From: Bradyrhizobium sp. 139
Lineage (GTDB): Bacteria; Pseudomonadota; Alphaproteobacteria; Rhizobiales; Xanthobacteraceae
Direction of reading: 5' to 3'
Assembly: GCF_023074175.1 (NCBI RefSeq)
Contig: NZ_JADPKS010000028.1
Span: 62,001 to 126,000, forward strand
Length of the DNA: 64,000 nt
The notes under the pieces were generated by a model. The model was not told the DNA's origin. It saw only the letters and a program-made list of their open reading frames with translations, and did no database searches. The position numbers and the translations under genes were made by a program. Every line of letters starts with the position of its first letter. Position 1 is the stretch's first letter. Below are positions 1 through 7,825 of the stretch, piece after piece.

Positions 1-740
1 TCAAGCGCATCGGCGTTGCCAAGGCCAACAGCGTGGTCGATGTCGGCATGCTGGAGTTCTGCATCCGCGAGGAGCTGAACCGCAGCGCGCAGCGACGCAT
101 GGGCGTGCTGCGGCCACTCAAGGTGGTGATCGAGAACTATCCGGAAGGGCAGGTCGAGGAGCTTGAGGCGATCAACCATCCCGACGACGCCAGCGCCGGC
201 ACGCGCAAGATCACGTTCGGCCGCGAGCTCTATATCGAGCGGGACGACTTCATGGAGACCCCGCCGAAGAAGTTCTTCCGCCTGTCGCCGGGCAACGAGG
301 TGCGGTTGCGCTACGCCTATTTCATCAAATGCACCGGCGTGATCAAGGACGATTCCGGTGAGGTGGTCGAGCTGCGCTGCACCTATGATCCCGCGACCAA
401 GGGCGGCAACGCGCCCGATGGCCGCAAGGTCAAGGCGACCATGCACTGGCTGTCGGCGGCGACGTCGAAGCCTGCGGAGATCCGCATCTACAACCAGCTC
501 TTCTCGAATCCCAGCCCGGACGCCTCGAACTTCGCGGCCGATCTCAATCCGCAGTCGCTGGAGATTCTCAGCGACGCACGGATCGAGGCATCGGTCGCGG
601 AGAGCAATTCGATGGAACCGATGCAGTTCGAGCGTCAGGGCTATTTCGTTCGCGACAAGGACTCGACGCCGGGCAAGCCGGTGTTCTCCAGAACGATCGG
701 CCTGCGCGATACGTTTGCGAAGGAAGTTGCAAAGGGCTGA
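1..740 (+). CDS. glnS: Glutaminyl-tRNA synthetase, C-terminal part (5' end outside window)
   Basis: The frame is open from base 3 with no start inside the window, so this is the 3' part of a longer gene. The roughly 245 residues match the C-terminal anticodon-binding beta-barrels of GlnRS. Visible hallmarks are VLRPLKVVIENYPEG, the NHP motif, EVRLRYAYFIKC, DGRKVKATMHWLSAA, and a terminal QFERQGYFVRD followed by VFSRTIGLRDTFAKE. The product charges tRNA-Gln with glutamine in the cytoplasm. The class I catalytic core (HIGH and KMSKR-type motifs) lies upstream and cannot be checked. I prefer GlnRS to GluRS because the C-terminal half is the beta-barrel type. The frameshifted gene at 749 follows 8 bases downstream. 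Confidence 0.95.
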   Translation, partial: KRIGVAKANSVVDVGMLEFCIREELNRSAQRRMGVLRPLKVVIENYPEGQVEELEAINHPDDASAGTRKITFGRELYIERDDFMETPPKKFFRLSPGNEVRLRYAYFIKCTGVIKDDSGEVVELRCTYDPATKGGNAPDGRKVKATMHWLSAATSKPAEIRIYNQLFSNPSPDASNFAADLNPQSLEILSDARIEASVAESNSMEPMQFERQGYFVRDKDSTPGKPVFSRTIGLRDTFAKEVAKG

Positions 741-748
741 GAGACGAC

Positions 749-1134
749 ATGAGCAACGAAGCCGACTCCATCATTTCCGCCATCATCGCGAAATGGTGCG
801 CTGGCTTCGCAACGCTCGATGCGGCCTCGCTGTCGTCGCTCTATTCGAGCAACGCGTTCTTCTTCGGCTCCAATCCAAAGCTCTATCGGGGCAGGGACGG
901 TGTCGCCGATTATTTCAACGGCCTGCCGCGCTGGCGCGCGCCAAGCGCAGTGTTTTCCGAGGTGAACGCAGCGCAGGCAGGTCCTGAGCTGATCAACATG
1001 GCTGCGACCATCTCGTTCGACCTCTCGGGCGAGCGCCCGATCTCGTCGTCAAGATGAGCTGGGTCATCATCCGCGAGGATGGTGATTGGAAAATCGTCAA
1101 TCACCATGCCTCGTCTAAAGCGGCGCTGATCTGA
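749..1134 (+). pseudogene. NTF2/SnoaL-like small protein, frameshifted
   Basis: The frame from ATG 749 encodes an alpha+beta NTF2-like domain (SIISAIIAKWCAGFATLDAA, LSSLYSSNAFFFGSNP, YRGRDGVADYF) but stops early at 1057. The next frame continues it naturally from about 1040: DLVVKMSWVIIREDGDWKIVNHHASS, ending at the TGA at 1132-1134. The tail VIIREDGDWKIVNHH is the usual last strand of this fold. One base appears to be missing in the run at about 1036-1042. Such proteins are small cytosolic domains of uncertain function (SgcJ/YybH-like). It is either a true frameshift pseudogene or an assembly error. Homologues are expected to be about 128 residues long. Confidence 0.75.
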
Positions 1135-1222
1135 CGAGCGGGTGGCACACGGCTTCGTCATTCCCGTGAGAGAACGAACGGGCTGCCGGCGCGTTAAGCT
1201 GGATCCAAACAAGGATCCCACC

Positions 1223-1456
1223 ATGCAGAACATCGCAGAGCATATGGAAGTCATCGGCGCCGACGGCGTCCACGTCGGCACGGTCGATCGTGTCGAGGGC
1301 AATCGCATCAAGCTGACCAAGAAGGACAGCGGCGAGGGCAGCCACAAGGGACATCATCACTTCATCGACAAGGGACTCGTCGCCGACGTCGAGGGCAACA
1401 AGGTGCGGCTCTCGGCCAAGGCGGATGTGGCCGTAAAGATGGAAGAGGAAAAGTAG
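1223..1456 (+). CDS. DUF2171 domain protein
   Basis: A 77-residue protein with the DUF2171 pattern: an N-terminal HMEVIGADGVHVGTVDRVEG strand pair, a lysine/histidine-rich centre (KKDSGEGSHKGHHHFI) and a C-terminal strand NKVRLSAKADVAV. The fold resembles a PRC barrel and the function is unknown. I chose ATG 1223 because AAGGA lies 7 bases upstream. The frame is also open back to a GTG at 1142, but those residues look unlike the family. It is probably cytoplasmic and monocistronic, and the charged histidine cluster could bind metal (inference). Confidence 0.75.
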   Translation: MQNIAEHMEVIGADGVHVGTVDRVEGNRIKLTKKDSGEGSHKGHHHFIDKGLVADVEGNKVRLSAKADVAVKMEEEK

Positions 1457-1550
1457 GGCCGTCACGGTTCGTTCCTGATCCGTACCGCTATTCGCGCAGC
1501 CGCACGTTCCGGTAGCCTCCGCTTCCGTCGCGTATCGTAAGGTGTTGGGA

Positions 1551-3830
1551 ATGGCGGAGCCGGGCCGGCCAGTACGGTCCCAGGGTATCGCGGGGACTTG
1601 GCCCGTCGGCCGAGCTGCACCCGCGGGCGGCCTCGTGCCGGCCGGGTTCGACCTCTGGACATCGCTGGCCGAGACACTGCGCGAATGGGCGCGTGCCGAG
1701 GCCGGCGCCGGGCGGCTGTTGCCGTGGGTGCCTGTCGCTTTCGGCGGCGGCATCGCGCTCTATTTCGCCGCCGATCATGAGCCGGTGCTCTGGGTCGTTG
1801 CCGCGACGGCCATCGTGCTCATGCTTGGCGCGGGGCTGTTGCGGCGGAGCCGGTTGTTTGCTCCGGCGATCATGATCGCGGCGGTCGCGGCCGGTCTTGC
1901 CACGGCGACCTGGAAGACGGCGTGGATCGGCCACACCGTACTGGCCAAGCCGCTCTATTCGGTGTCGCTGTCGGGTTTCGTCGAGACCCGCGACATCCGC
2001 GAGCGCACCGATCGGTTCGTGCTGCGCGTCACCGCGATGGAGGCGCAGCGCAGCGACGTCAGGCTGGAGCGGGTGCGCCTCTCGGTGCGCAAGGGGACGG
2101 CGCCGGAGGTCGGCAGCTTCGTGCAGTTGAAGGCGCGGCTGATGCCGCCGCTGTCGCCGGTGCGGCCCGGCAGCTATGATTTTTCCCGCGACATGTTCTT
2201 CCAGGGCATCGGCGCCTCCGGTTTCGTGATGGGCGCGATCACGGCTTCAGTGTCGCCGGACGCCGGCGGCTTGCGGCTGCGTTATGCCGCCTTCATGCAG
2301 GGCCTGCGCGATGCGATCGACGCGCGCATCCGTGCCACGCTCGACGGCGACAATCGCGCGATCGCGACCGCGCTGCTGACCGGGCGACGCGATGCGATCA
2401 CCACGCCTGTCAACGATGCCATGTTCATCTCGGGACTCGGACATGTGCTCTCGATCTCCGGCTACCACATGGCGGTCGTCGCCGGCGTGGTCTTCTTCGC
2501 GGTGCGCGCGCTGCTGGCGTTGATCCCTGGAATGGCGGCCGGCTTCGCCATCAAGAAATGGTCGGCGACCGCCGCGCTGGTCGCGGCTGCGTTCTATCTG
2601 CTGCTGTCGGGTGCGGAGGTCGCGACGCAACGATCATTCTTCATGACTGCGGTGGTGCTGATCGCGGTCATGGTCGATCGCCGCGCCATCACGTTCCGCA
2701 CCCTGGCCGTGGCGGCGCTGATCGTGCTTGCGGTCGCGCCCGAAGCGCTGGTCCATCCGAGCTTCCAGATGTCGTTTGCGGCAACGCTCGGACTGGTGGC
2801 GCTGGTGCAGATCGGCATGCCGAACCTGTTTGCGTCGCCCGATCATTCGACGACCGCGCGCATCGCGCTGTGGGGAGGGCGCGAGATCGTGATGCTGTTC
2901 CTGGCCTCGCTGATCGCGGGGCTTGCGACCACGCCCTATGCCGCCTTCCACTTCCACCGCGTCACGCCGTTCGGCGTGCTCGCCAATCTCGGGGCGATGC
3001 CGGTGGTCTCGGCGCTGGTGATGCCCGCGGGGCTCTTGGGATTGATTGCAGCGCCGTTCGGACTCGATGGTCCGTTCTGGTGGCTGATGGGGATCGGCAT
3101 CGACTGGATGGTCGCGGTGTCGCGCTGGGTGGCCGCATTGCCGGGCGCGGTCGGCCGCATCCCGGCTTTCGGCATCGCACCGCTGATCGCTGCAAGTTTG
3201 GGGATCATCGTGATGGGCCTGCTTCGCACGCCCTTGCGCTGGTCCGGCGCGGTGGTGCTGTTGGCTGCGATCCTCTGGGGGCTGTCCGTGCGGCAGCCCG
3301 ACATTTTGATCGCCGGTGACGGCCAGAGCGTCGCGGTGCGGGGCAGGGACGGACACCTGCATCTGATCAGGTCGAGCAAGGACAGCTTTCTGCTCAAGGA
3401 ATGGCTCGCGGCCGACGCCGATCCGCGCGGCGCCGGCGGTGCTGCGCTGGCCGATGGCGTGTCGTGCGATGAGTCCGGCTGCGTGACGCCGCTCGCCGAC
3501 GGGCGCCTCGTCGCGCTTTCCTTGCGCGTCGACGCGCTGGCCGACGATTGCAGCCGCGCCGCGCTGGTGGTGACGGCGCGGCCCGCGCCGCCCGATTGCG
3601 CGGCGATGGTTGTCGACCGTCAGCGTCTCGCAAGGCAGGGCGCGCTGGCGCTGACGCGAAGCGGCGACGGCTTTGCGGTGCAGGCGGCGAAGGCGAGGGG
3701 CGCAAACCGCCCGTGGTCGCCGGCTCTCGCCGGCGAGGGCGATTTCGATGGGAGCCTTGCGCCGAAGACGGCCGCGTCCCGCAACCGGGACGCAACGCCA
3801 TCAGAGGCCGACTTGCAGTCAGAGGATTGA
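1551..3830 (+). CDS. comEC: ComEC/Rec2-family DNA-uptake channel protein
   Basis: An inner-membrane protein of about 759 residues. It has an N-terminal DUF4131-like region with membrane segments (around residues 60-120), a soluble OB-like stretch, then the polytopic Competence domain with FISGLGHVLSISGYHMAVV near residue 300 and HPSFQMSFAATLGLVAL. The family moves single-stranded DNA across the inner membrane in natural transformation. The C-terminal third (from LSVRQPDILIAGDGQSVAV) has the shape of the usual metallo-beta-lactamase-like tail but no HxHxDH motif, so it is probably non-catalytic. ATG 1551 was preferred to GTG 1542; AAGG lies upstream. No other competence gene is in the window. 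The last 30 codons contain a TCGCCGG/CCGGCGA palindrome (3717-3736). Confidence 0.88.
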   Translation: MAEPGRPVRSQGIAGTWPVGRAAPAGGLVPAGFDLWTSLAETLREWARAEAGAGRLLPWVPVAFGGGIALYFAADHEPVLWVVAATAIVLMLGAGLLRRSRLFAPAIMIAAVAAGLATATWKTAWIGHTVLAKPLYSVSLSGFVETRDIRERTDRFVLRVTAMEAQRSDVRLERVRLSVRKGTAPEVGSFVQLKARLMPPLSPVRPGSYDFSRDMFFQGIGASGFVMGAITASVSPDAGGLRLRYAAFMQGLRDAIDARIRATLDGDNRAIATALLTGRRDAITTPVNDAMFISGLGHVLSISGYHMAVVAGVVFFAVRALLALIPGMAAGFAIKKWSATAALVAAAFYLLLSGAEVATQRSFFMTAVVLIAVMVDRRAITFRTLAVAALIVLAVAPEALVHPSFQMSFAATLGLVALVQIGMPNLFASPDHSTTARIALWGGREIVMLFLASLIAGLATTPYAAFHFHRVTPFGVLANLGAMPVVSALVMPAGLLGLIAAPFGLDGPFWWLMGIGIDWMVAVSRWVAALPGAVGRIPAFGIAPLIAASLGIIVMGLLRTPLRWSGAVVLLAAILWGLSVRQPDILIAGDGQSVAVRGRDGHLHLIRSSKDSFLLKEWLAADADPRGAGGAALADGVSCDESGCVTPLADGRLVALSLRVDALADDCSRAALVVTARPAPPDCAAMVVDRQRLARQGALALTRSGDGFAVQAAKARGANRPWSPALAGEGDFDGSLAPKTAASRNRDATPSEADLQSED

Positions 3831-4060
3831 GCCGCATGCGCGTCGGGTCGGGCACCCAGAGTTCAACAACGCGAATGAAGGTCTTCATCGAACGTGTCCG
3901 CCGTCGCAAGCCGCACCATGCATCGGCCATTTGGCTGCGGAACGGACGTTCAAAATTCAGGCAGGACAGCGCAAACGTCACAGCGCAAACGTCGTGCGGT
4001 GGGGAGGCGCAGCCCCCTGGCCCGCCCGATGGAGCTTCGCGGGACACGAACGATACCATC

Positions 4061-4080
4061 TCGCCGGCCTCAGCCGGCGA
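4061..4080. terminator. Hairpin between comEC and the convergent hypothetical gene
   Basis: A perfect 8-bp stem (TCGCCGGC / GCCGGCGA) with a CTCA loop, lying between the convergent genes ending at 3830 and 4127. There is no T tract, so it may be a REP-type palindrome rather than an intrinsic terminator. The same arms occur in the 3' end of comEC at 3717-3736. The rest of 3831-4126 shows no convincing gene. Confidence 0.4.
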
Positions 4081-4093
4081 TGGCAATTTCAAT

Positions 4094-4116
4094 CCCGGCC
4101 CGACCTGTCGGCCGGG
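4094..4116. terminator. Second hairpin upstream of the 4127 stop
   Basis: A 7-bp perfect stem CCCGGCC / GGCCGGG around a 9-base loop, 10 bases beyond the stop of the minus-strand gene at 4127. Its position fits a terminator for that gene, but it has no clear T run on either strand. Confidence 0.4.
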
Positions 4117-4126
4117 GATGGTTGTA

Positions 4127-4561
4127 TCAACCGATCGGCAGGCGGGTGACGGTCGGCCGGCTGTCGGCGATGATCTGCGGCTTGTGCTCGCGCTCGCCGA
4201 TCGACTGGGTCACCGGCAGTTGCAGCACTGTCGCGCGCTGGCCTTCGACAAGCTGCGTCACCAGCACATATTTGCCGTCGGGGAATTCGATCGCATCATG
4301 ATGACGATCGGGAATGTGCGGATCCATCTTGCCGAACTTGCCGACGCGCGAATTGATGGTCCGCGTCCAGATCCAGCGATTGTCGTAGCGCACGTTGTCG
4401 GCGAAGGCGAGCTCCGTTCCCGGCAGCAGGCAGACCGCGACCGTCGGATCGGCTGCGGACGCAAAGCCGCGCGTCGAGGTGCCGCGGAAGGTTGTCGTGA
4501 TGATCGTCTCGCCGACTTCGGCGGGACGCGACGCGATGGCATGCAGGCTGTAGTCACACAT
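4127..4561 (-). CDS. Conserved hypothetical protein
   Basis: A 144-residue soluble protein without signal peptide or membrane segment. It begins MCDYSLHAIASRPAEVGE and contains a central PHIPDRHHDAIEFPDGKYVLVTQL segment with a histidine pair. The start is supported by GAGGAGC 5-10 bases upstream. I do not recognise a named domain. Codon use matches its neighbours and the frame is clean, so it looks real. It is transcribed alone, convergent with comEC. Closely similar proteins are, from memory, common in rhizobia, which I could not verify here. Confidence 0.65.
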   Translation of the reverse strand: MCDYSLHAIASRPAEVGETIITTTFRGTSTRGFASAADPTVAVCLLPGTELAFADNVRYDNRWIWTRTINSRVGKFGKMDPHIPDRHHDAIEFPDGKYVLVTQLVEGQRATVLQLPVTQSIGEREHKPQIIADSRPTVTRLPIG

Positions 4562-4753
4562 CGGGTGCTCCTCATTTCAGGGATAGCGACCCGCGTCTGT
4601 TTCGGAGGCGCAGGCCTCTATCAGAGTGGAAATATGGAAGAGTCTGCCCGGTTGTAGGCAAATCTGCGGCTCGCCGTCACAGCCCGCGATCACATTATCT
4701 TTCCCGAATCCACTAGGAACAAAGCTCGCTCCCGTGCATTTGGGACGCGCGTC

Positions 4754-4945
4754 TCAGCGCCCAGCAGGCGCCGACCAGCCGGAATATTGCGAGCGCGGCT
4801 GCGACGGTTGCTCGACGGCGTTGCGAGCATTGCGGACCTGCTCGTTCACAGCGCGAACGTGGTGTCGCGATTGCGCGGCGAAGGCTTGCGGCGCTGACGC
4901 TGCGATCAGCGCCGCAGCGACTGTTCTCAGAACGATCTTGCGCAT
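4754..4945 (-). CDS. Small exported protein
   Basis: 63 residues. A clear Sec signal peptide, MRKIVLRTVAAALIAASAPQ, ends at AFA-AQ, followed by a short basic, glutamine- and asparagine-rich mature part (HHVRAVNEQVRNARNAVEQ) of about 40 residues. It is likely periplasmic. There is no recognisable domain and the function is unknown. The upstream ribosome-binding site is weak (GAGAAG). It lies between the hypothetical gene at 4127 and lexA, on the same strand as both, with gaps of about 190 and 165 bases. Confidence 0.55.
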   Translation of the reverse strand: MRKIVLRTVAAALIAASAPQAFAAQSRHHVRAVNEQVRNARNAVEQPSQPRSQYSGWSAPAGR

Positions 4946-5034
4946 GACTTCTCGAACCTGAAGGCCCCGAAGCAGTGTTGCTTCGTGCGGCGTGCCGAGG
5001 ATGTAGCGCTGGAGGAGGGGCCGGCTACCCAGCG

Positions 5035-5056
5035 GGAGCGGACAATCGTCCGCTCC
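5035..5056 (-). terminator. Hairpin downstream of lexA
   Basis: A perfect 9-bp stem GGAGCGGAC / GTCCGCTCC with an AATC loop, 55 bases beyond the lexA stop. There is no T tract. It is a plausible transcript 3' end for lexA. Confidence 0.4.
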
Positions 5057-5110
5057 AATCTCGGATCGGAGACGCCGATCAAAAGCGCGAGGCGCTCGGG
5101 ACGTCCGGCA

Positions 5111-5812
5111 TCAGTACTTCCGGTACAGCCCGATCAGCTTGCCCTGGATCTTCACCCGGTTCGGCGGCAGGATGCGGACCTCATAGGCCGCATTGGCGGG
5201 CTCGAGCGCGATCGAGGCGCCGCGCCGGCGGAAGCGCTTCAGGGTTGCTTCCTCCTCGTCGATCAGCGCCACGACGATGTCGCCGGTATCGGCGCTCTCG
5301 TTGCGCTGGATCAGTGCCATGTCGCCGTCGAGAATGCCGGCCTCGACCATGGAATCGCCGCGCACTTCGAGCGCGTAGTGCTCGCCCGAGCCGAGCATGT
5401 CCGGCGGGACGCTGATGGTGTGGCTGCGGGTCTGCAAGGCCTCGATCGGCGTGCCGGCCGCGATGCGGCCCATCACGGGCACCGCCACGGGGCGCTCGCC
5501 CTCGTCAGGGGCCGGGCTGGATGTCGTGCGGACCTTGCCGAGATTGCCTTCGATGACGCTCGGCGTGAAGCCGCGGCGGCTGCCGGCGGCGGCCTGAAGC
5601 TCGGGCAGCTTGATCACCTCGATGGCGCGGGCGCGGTTGGGCAGGCGCCGGATGAAGCCGCGCTCCTCGAGCGCGGTGATCAGGCGATGGATGCCCGATT
5701 TCGAGCGCAGGTCGAGCGCGTCCTTCATCTCGTCGAAGGACGGCGGCACGCCGCTTTCCTTCAGCCGTTCGCTGATGAACCGCAGAAGCTCGTATTGTTT
5801 GCGCGTTAACAT
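5111..5812 (-). CDS. lexA: LexA repressor, SOS regulator
   Basis: 233 residues from ATG 5812. The frame extends upstream, but [13 protein letters not shown] is the family's usual start and GGTCGAG lies just ahead of it. Residues 1-65 form the winged-helix DNA-binding domain. The self-cleavage site is A119-G120 (RIAAGTPIE), with catalytic S154 (RGDSMVEAG) and K192 (EATLKRF). RecA-stimulated self-cleavage relieves repression of DNA-repair genes. Its promoter carries the alphaproteobacterial operator described at 5913, so autoregulation is expected. moeA lies upstream on the same strand, separated by about 175 bases that contain the lexA promoter. Confidence 0.97.
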   Translation of the reverse strand: MLTRKQYELLRFISERLKESGVPPSFDEMKDALDLRSKSGIHRLITALEERGFIRRLPNRARAIEVIKLPELQAAAGSRRGFTPSVIEGNLGKVRTTSSPAPDEGERPVAVPVMGRIAAGTPIEALQTRSHTISVPPDMLGSGEHYALEVRGDSMVEAGILDGDMALIQRNESADTGDIVVALIDEEEATLKRFRRRGASIALEPANAAYEVRILPPNRVKIQGKLIGLYRKY

Positions 5813-5886
5813 CTCGACCAAAATCCCCCGGTTGATGTCGTTCGATTCCGAGACGCTGAATTCAGCAGTAAGCCGCTGCATGCTCG

Positions 5887-5901
5887 AAACAAATCATGAA
5901 C
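5887..5901. promoter_or_regulatory. Near-match SOS half-site upstream of lexA
   Basis: AAAC-N7-GAAC differs at one base from the complement of the SOS operator (GAAC-N7-GAAC). It lies 11 bases from the perfect box at 5913 and may be a second, weaker LexA site. Confidence 0.4.
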
Positions 5902-5912
5902 GGACACTATAT

Positions 5913-5927
5913 GTTCGATATGTGTTC
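5913..5927. promoter_or_regulatory. LexA operator (SOS box), GTTC-N7-GTTC
   Basis: A perfect direct repeat GTTC GATATGT GTTC, the known alphaproteobacterial LexA operator, about 100 bases upstream of the lexA start. Read on the minus strand it lies between a TTGCGG -35-like and a TATAGT -10-like hexamer, which is where a repressor would block RNA polymerase. Confidence 0.88.
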
Positions 5928-5988
5928 CGCAACTGCTTAATTTACCGTGAACGCGACAAAGTTGGCGGAACGCACGCGAACGAAGGGT

Positions 5989-7200
5989 TCAGACGGGCAG
6001 CCGCAAGACCTCGCAAGGCGTGCCGGCCTCGGCTTTCGGCGCAAATGGTGCGCGCACGAGGAGTGCCTGTGCCGCAGCAAGATTCGCAAGCAGCGAGGAA
6101 TCCTGGTGATTGACCGGAAGGGCGAGGAGCGTGCCGTCGTCGCGCAACTCAAGGCGTGCGCGCAGATAATCCTCGCGCTGGTCATTGGCGCCGACGTCGC
6201 GGCCGAGTACCGCGCGTTCGCGGCGGTGATGAATCACCTGCCGGCCCGACAGCGCACGAATCAGCGGCACCATGAACAGGAAGGCGCAAACGTAGGATGA
6301 CACGGGATTGCCGGGCAGGCCGATCACACGCGTCGTGCTGAGCCGCCCGTTCATCATCGGTTTGCCCGGCCGCATCGCGATCTTCCAGAACGCCATCAAG
6401 ATGCCTTCGGCGTTGAGCGCCTGCTGGACCAGATCGTGGTCGCCGACCGAAGCGCCGCCGATCGTGATCAGGATGTCGGCGCCGTTCTCCCGCGCGCGGC
6501 GGATGCCGGCCGTGGTGGCCTCCAGCGTGTCGGCGGCAACGCCGAGATCGATGGTCTCGGCGCCCTCGCTGCGGGCGAGCGCGTGCAGGGCAAAGCCGTT
6601 GGAATAGACGATCTGGCCGTGGCCGGGCGTCGTGCCCGGCATCACCAACTCGTCGCCGGTGGCGAGGACCGCGACCTTTGGGCGGCGGCGGACGGGCAGT
6701 TGAGGATGGTTCATCCCGGCGGCGAGCGCGAGGTCGCGCTCGGTCAGCCGGATCCCCTTGCGCAGGAGCACGTCACCCTCGCGAAAATCGACGCCTGCGG
6801 GGCGGATGTGCCGTCCGGTCACAGTGGCCTCCTTGATCGTGATGCGCTTGCCCTCGGCGACCGTGTCCTCCTGGATCACGACGGCATCCGCGCCATCGGG
6901 AACGACGCCGCCGGTGAAGATCCGCACGGCCTCGCCGGTGCCGACCGTCCCTGTGAACGGACGGCCCGCCGCCACCTCGCCGATGACGGTGAGCGTGGCA
7001 TCGATCTTCGCCGCATCGGCCGCGCGCACGGCGTAGCCGTCCATCGCCGACATTGCCTCCGGCGGCTGTGTGCGCCGCGCCGCAACGTCCGACGCAAGCA
7101 CGCGATGGTGGGCATCCTCAAGCGCGACCGTCTCTTCGGGCAGCGGTTCTGCACCCGCCAGCACCGCGGCAAGCGCGTCAGAAACCGGCATCAAGGCCAA
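5989..7200 (-). CDS. moeA: Molybdopterin molybdenumtransferase MoeA
   Basis: About 403 residues. MoeA inserts molybdate into adenylylated molybdopterin, the last common step of molybdenum cofactor synthesis, in the cytoplasm. Hallmarks are QPPEAMSAMDGYAVR in domain I, FTGGVVPDGADAVVIQED, the MoCF-binding region ATGDELVMPG, and ITIGGASVGDHDLV. Domain IV ends near EVLRLPV. I chose TTG 7200 (giving an MALMPVSDALAAV-type start) because GGGAG lies 7 bases upstream; ATG 7191 is the alternative. moaC, its pathway partner, lies 8.7 kb away at 15948 on the same strand, with unrelated genes between. Confidence 0.95.
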   Translation of the reverse strand: MALMPVSDALAAVLAGAEPLPEETVALEDAHHRVLASDVAARRTQPPEAMSAMDGYAVRAADAAKIDATLTVIGEVAAGRPFTGTVGTGEAVRIFTGGVVPDGADAVVIQEDTVAEGKRITIKEATVTGRHIRPAGVDFREGDVLLRKGIRLTERDLALAAGMNHPQLPVRRRPKVAVLATGDELVMPGTTPGHGQIVYSNGFALHALARSEGAETIDLGVAADTLEATTAGIRRARENGADILITIGGASVGDHDLVQQALNAEGILMAFWKIAMRPGKPMMNGRLSTTRVIGLPGNPVSSYVCAFLFMVPLIRALSGRQVIHHRRERAVLGRDVGANDQREDYLRARLELRDDGTLLALPVNHQDSSLLANLAAAQALLVRAPFAPKAEAGTPCEVLRLPV

Positions 7201-7377
7201 AGTGAACTCCCGCAACAAGTCGAGGACTCGGTCAGCAAGGTTCTAGCCGAGCGGAAGGGCTGACGCAAAAGGGCTATATTGGCGCAAAGCGTACGCTTGG
7301 TGGGCCTTGCACAAACCCGATCACCGGCAATTTGCGTCGGATGCCGAAGCCGCGCTCCGCCGCTTGAGCAATAGAAC

Positions 7378-7461
7378 TCACGTCCGTCGTGGCATGATCC
7401 GGAAGGCGAGACAGACCGGCACGAGGATGGCCACGGCGAGGACGAGAATGACCAGAGCCAT
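7378..7461 (-). CDS. Possible 27-residue membrane peptide
   Basis: An ORF of 27 codons encoding MALVILVLAVAILVPVC, then LAFRIMPRR and a stop. It is one hydrophobic helix with a basic C-terminal end, as in small inner-membrane proteins. It starts 12 bases after the stop of the 64-residue ORF at 7474, which suggests translational coupling. The upstream ribosome-binding site is weak. Hydrophobic runs arise easily by chance in GC-rich DNA, so this is tentative. Confidence 0.3.
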   Translation of the reverse strand: MALVILVLAVAILVPVCLAFRIMPRRT

Positions 7462-7473
7462 GGCCAGCGTCGG

Positions 7474-7668
7474 TCAGGTCCCCGGCTGCCTGTCCGGACT
7501 GACGTCCGGCGCCGCGGGGCCCTGATCCTTGTCAGGCAGCGGGTCGGCCCGGGATTTCAGGTCGGCGGCCTTGCTGATCAGCTTGGCGGAAAGCTCAGAA
7601 TCCGATGTGGTTCTGGCGAATTTCATCAGCAGAGAGGCCTGCTTGGTGAGGTAGGTTTTGCCCAACAC
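7474..7668 (-). CDS. Small conserved hypothetical protein
   Basis: 64 residues from GTG 7668. An amphipathic helical N-terminal half (YLTKQASLLMKFARTTSD, SAKLISKAADLKSRAD) is followed by a proline/aspartate-rich tail. There is no membrane segment, signal peptide or named domain. I recall similar short proteins with a KFARTTSD-type motif throughout Bradyrhizobium. The function is unknown. It lies just upstream of the 27-residue ORF and downstream of the inverted repeat at 7687. Confidence 0.5.
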   Translation of the reverse strand: MLGKTYLTKQASLLMKFARTTSDSELSAKLISKAADLKSRADPLPDKDQGPAAPDVSPDRQPGT

Positions 7669-7686
7669 GATGATAAGTCCGATGTA

Positions 7687-7738
7687 GAGTTCCCAACGAA
7701 CTCATGAGTCCCGAGGCGGGCATTCGTTCCGGGAACTC
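7687..7738. repeat. Imperfect long inverted repeat
   Basis: The left arm GAGTTCCCAACGAA pairs with the right arm TTCGTTCCGGGAACTC: 14 paired bases with a 2-base bulge, around a 22-base loop. It sits between the HAD gene (stop 7826) and the start of the ORF at 7668, both on the minus strand. It could be a terminator for the upstream transcript, an operator, or a structured leader. Confidence 0.5.
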
Positions 7739-7825
7739 TGTATAAAATGCACAAGGGTTTGGGTTCCTCGCCTCCGGGGCAAAATAGTTCCGGGCGCGGC
7801 GGGTTCGCGGTCTGTCGGCTCGAGA

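Noticed and set aside
3717..3736. TCGCCGG/CCGGCGA palindrome in the end of comEC, considered as a repeat insertion that altered the C terminus
   Set aside because: The encoded RPWSPAL-like segment is, as far as I recall, normal for ComEC in this group; such palindromes also arise by chance at this GC content.
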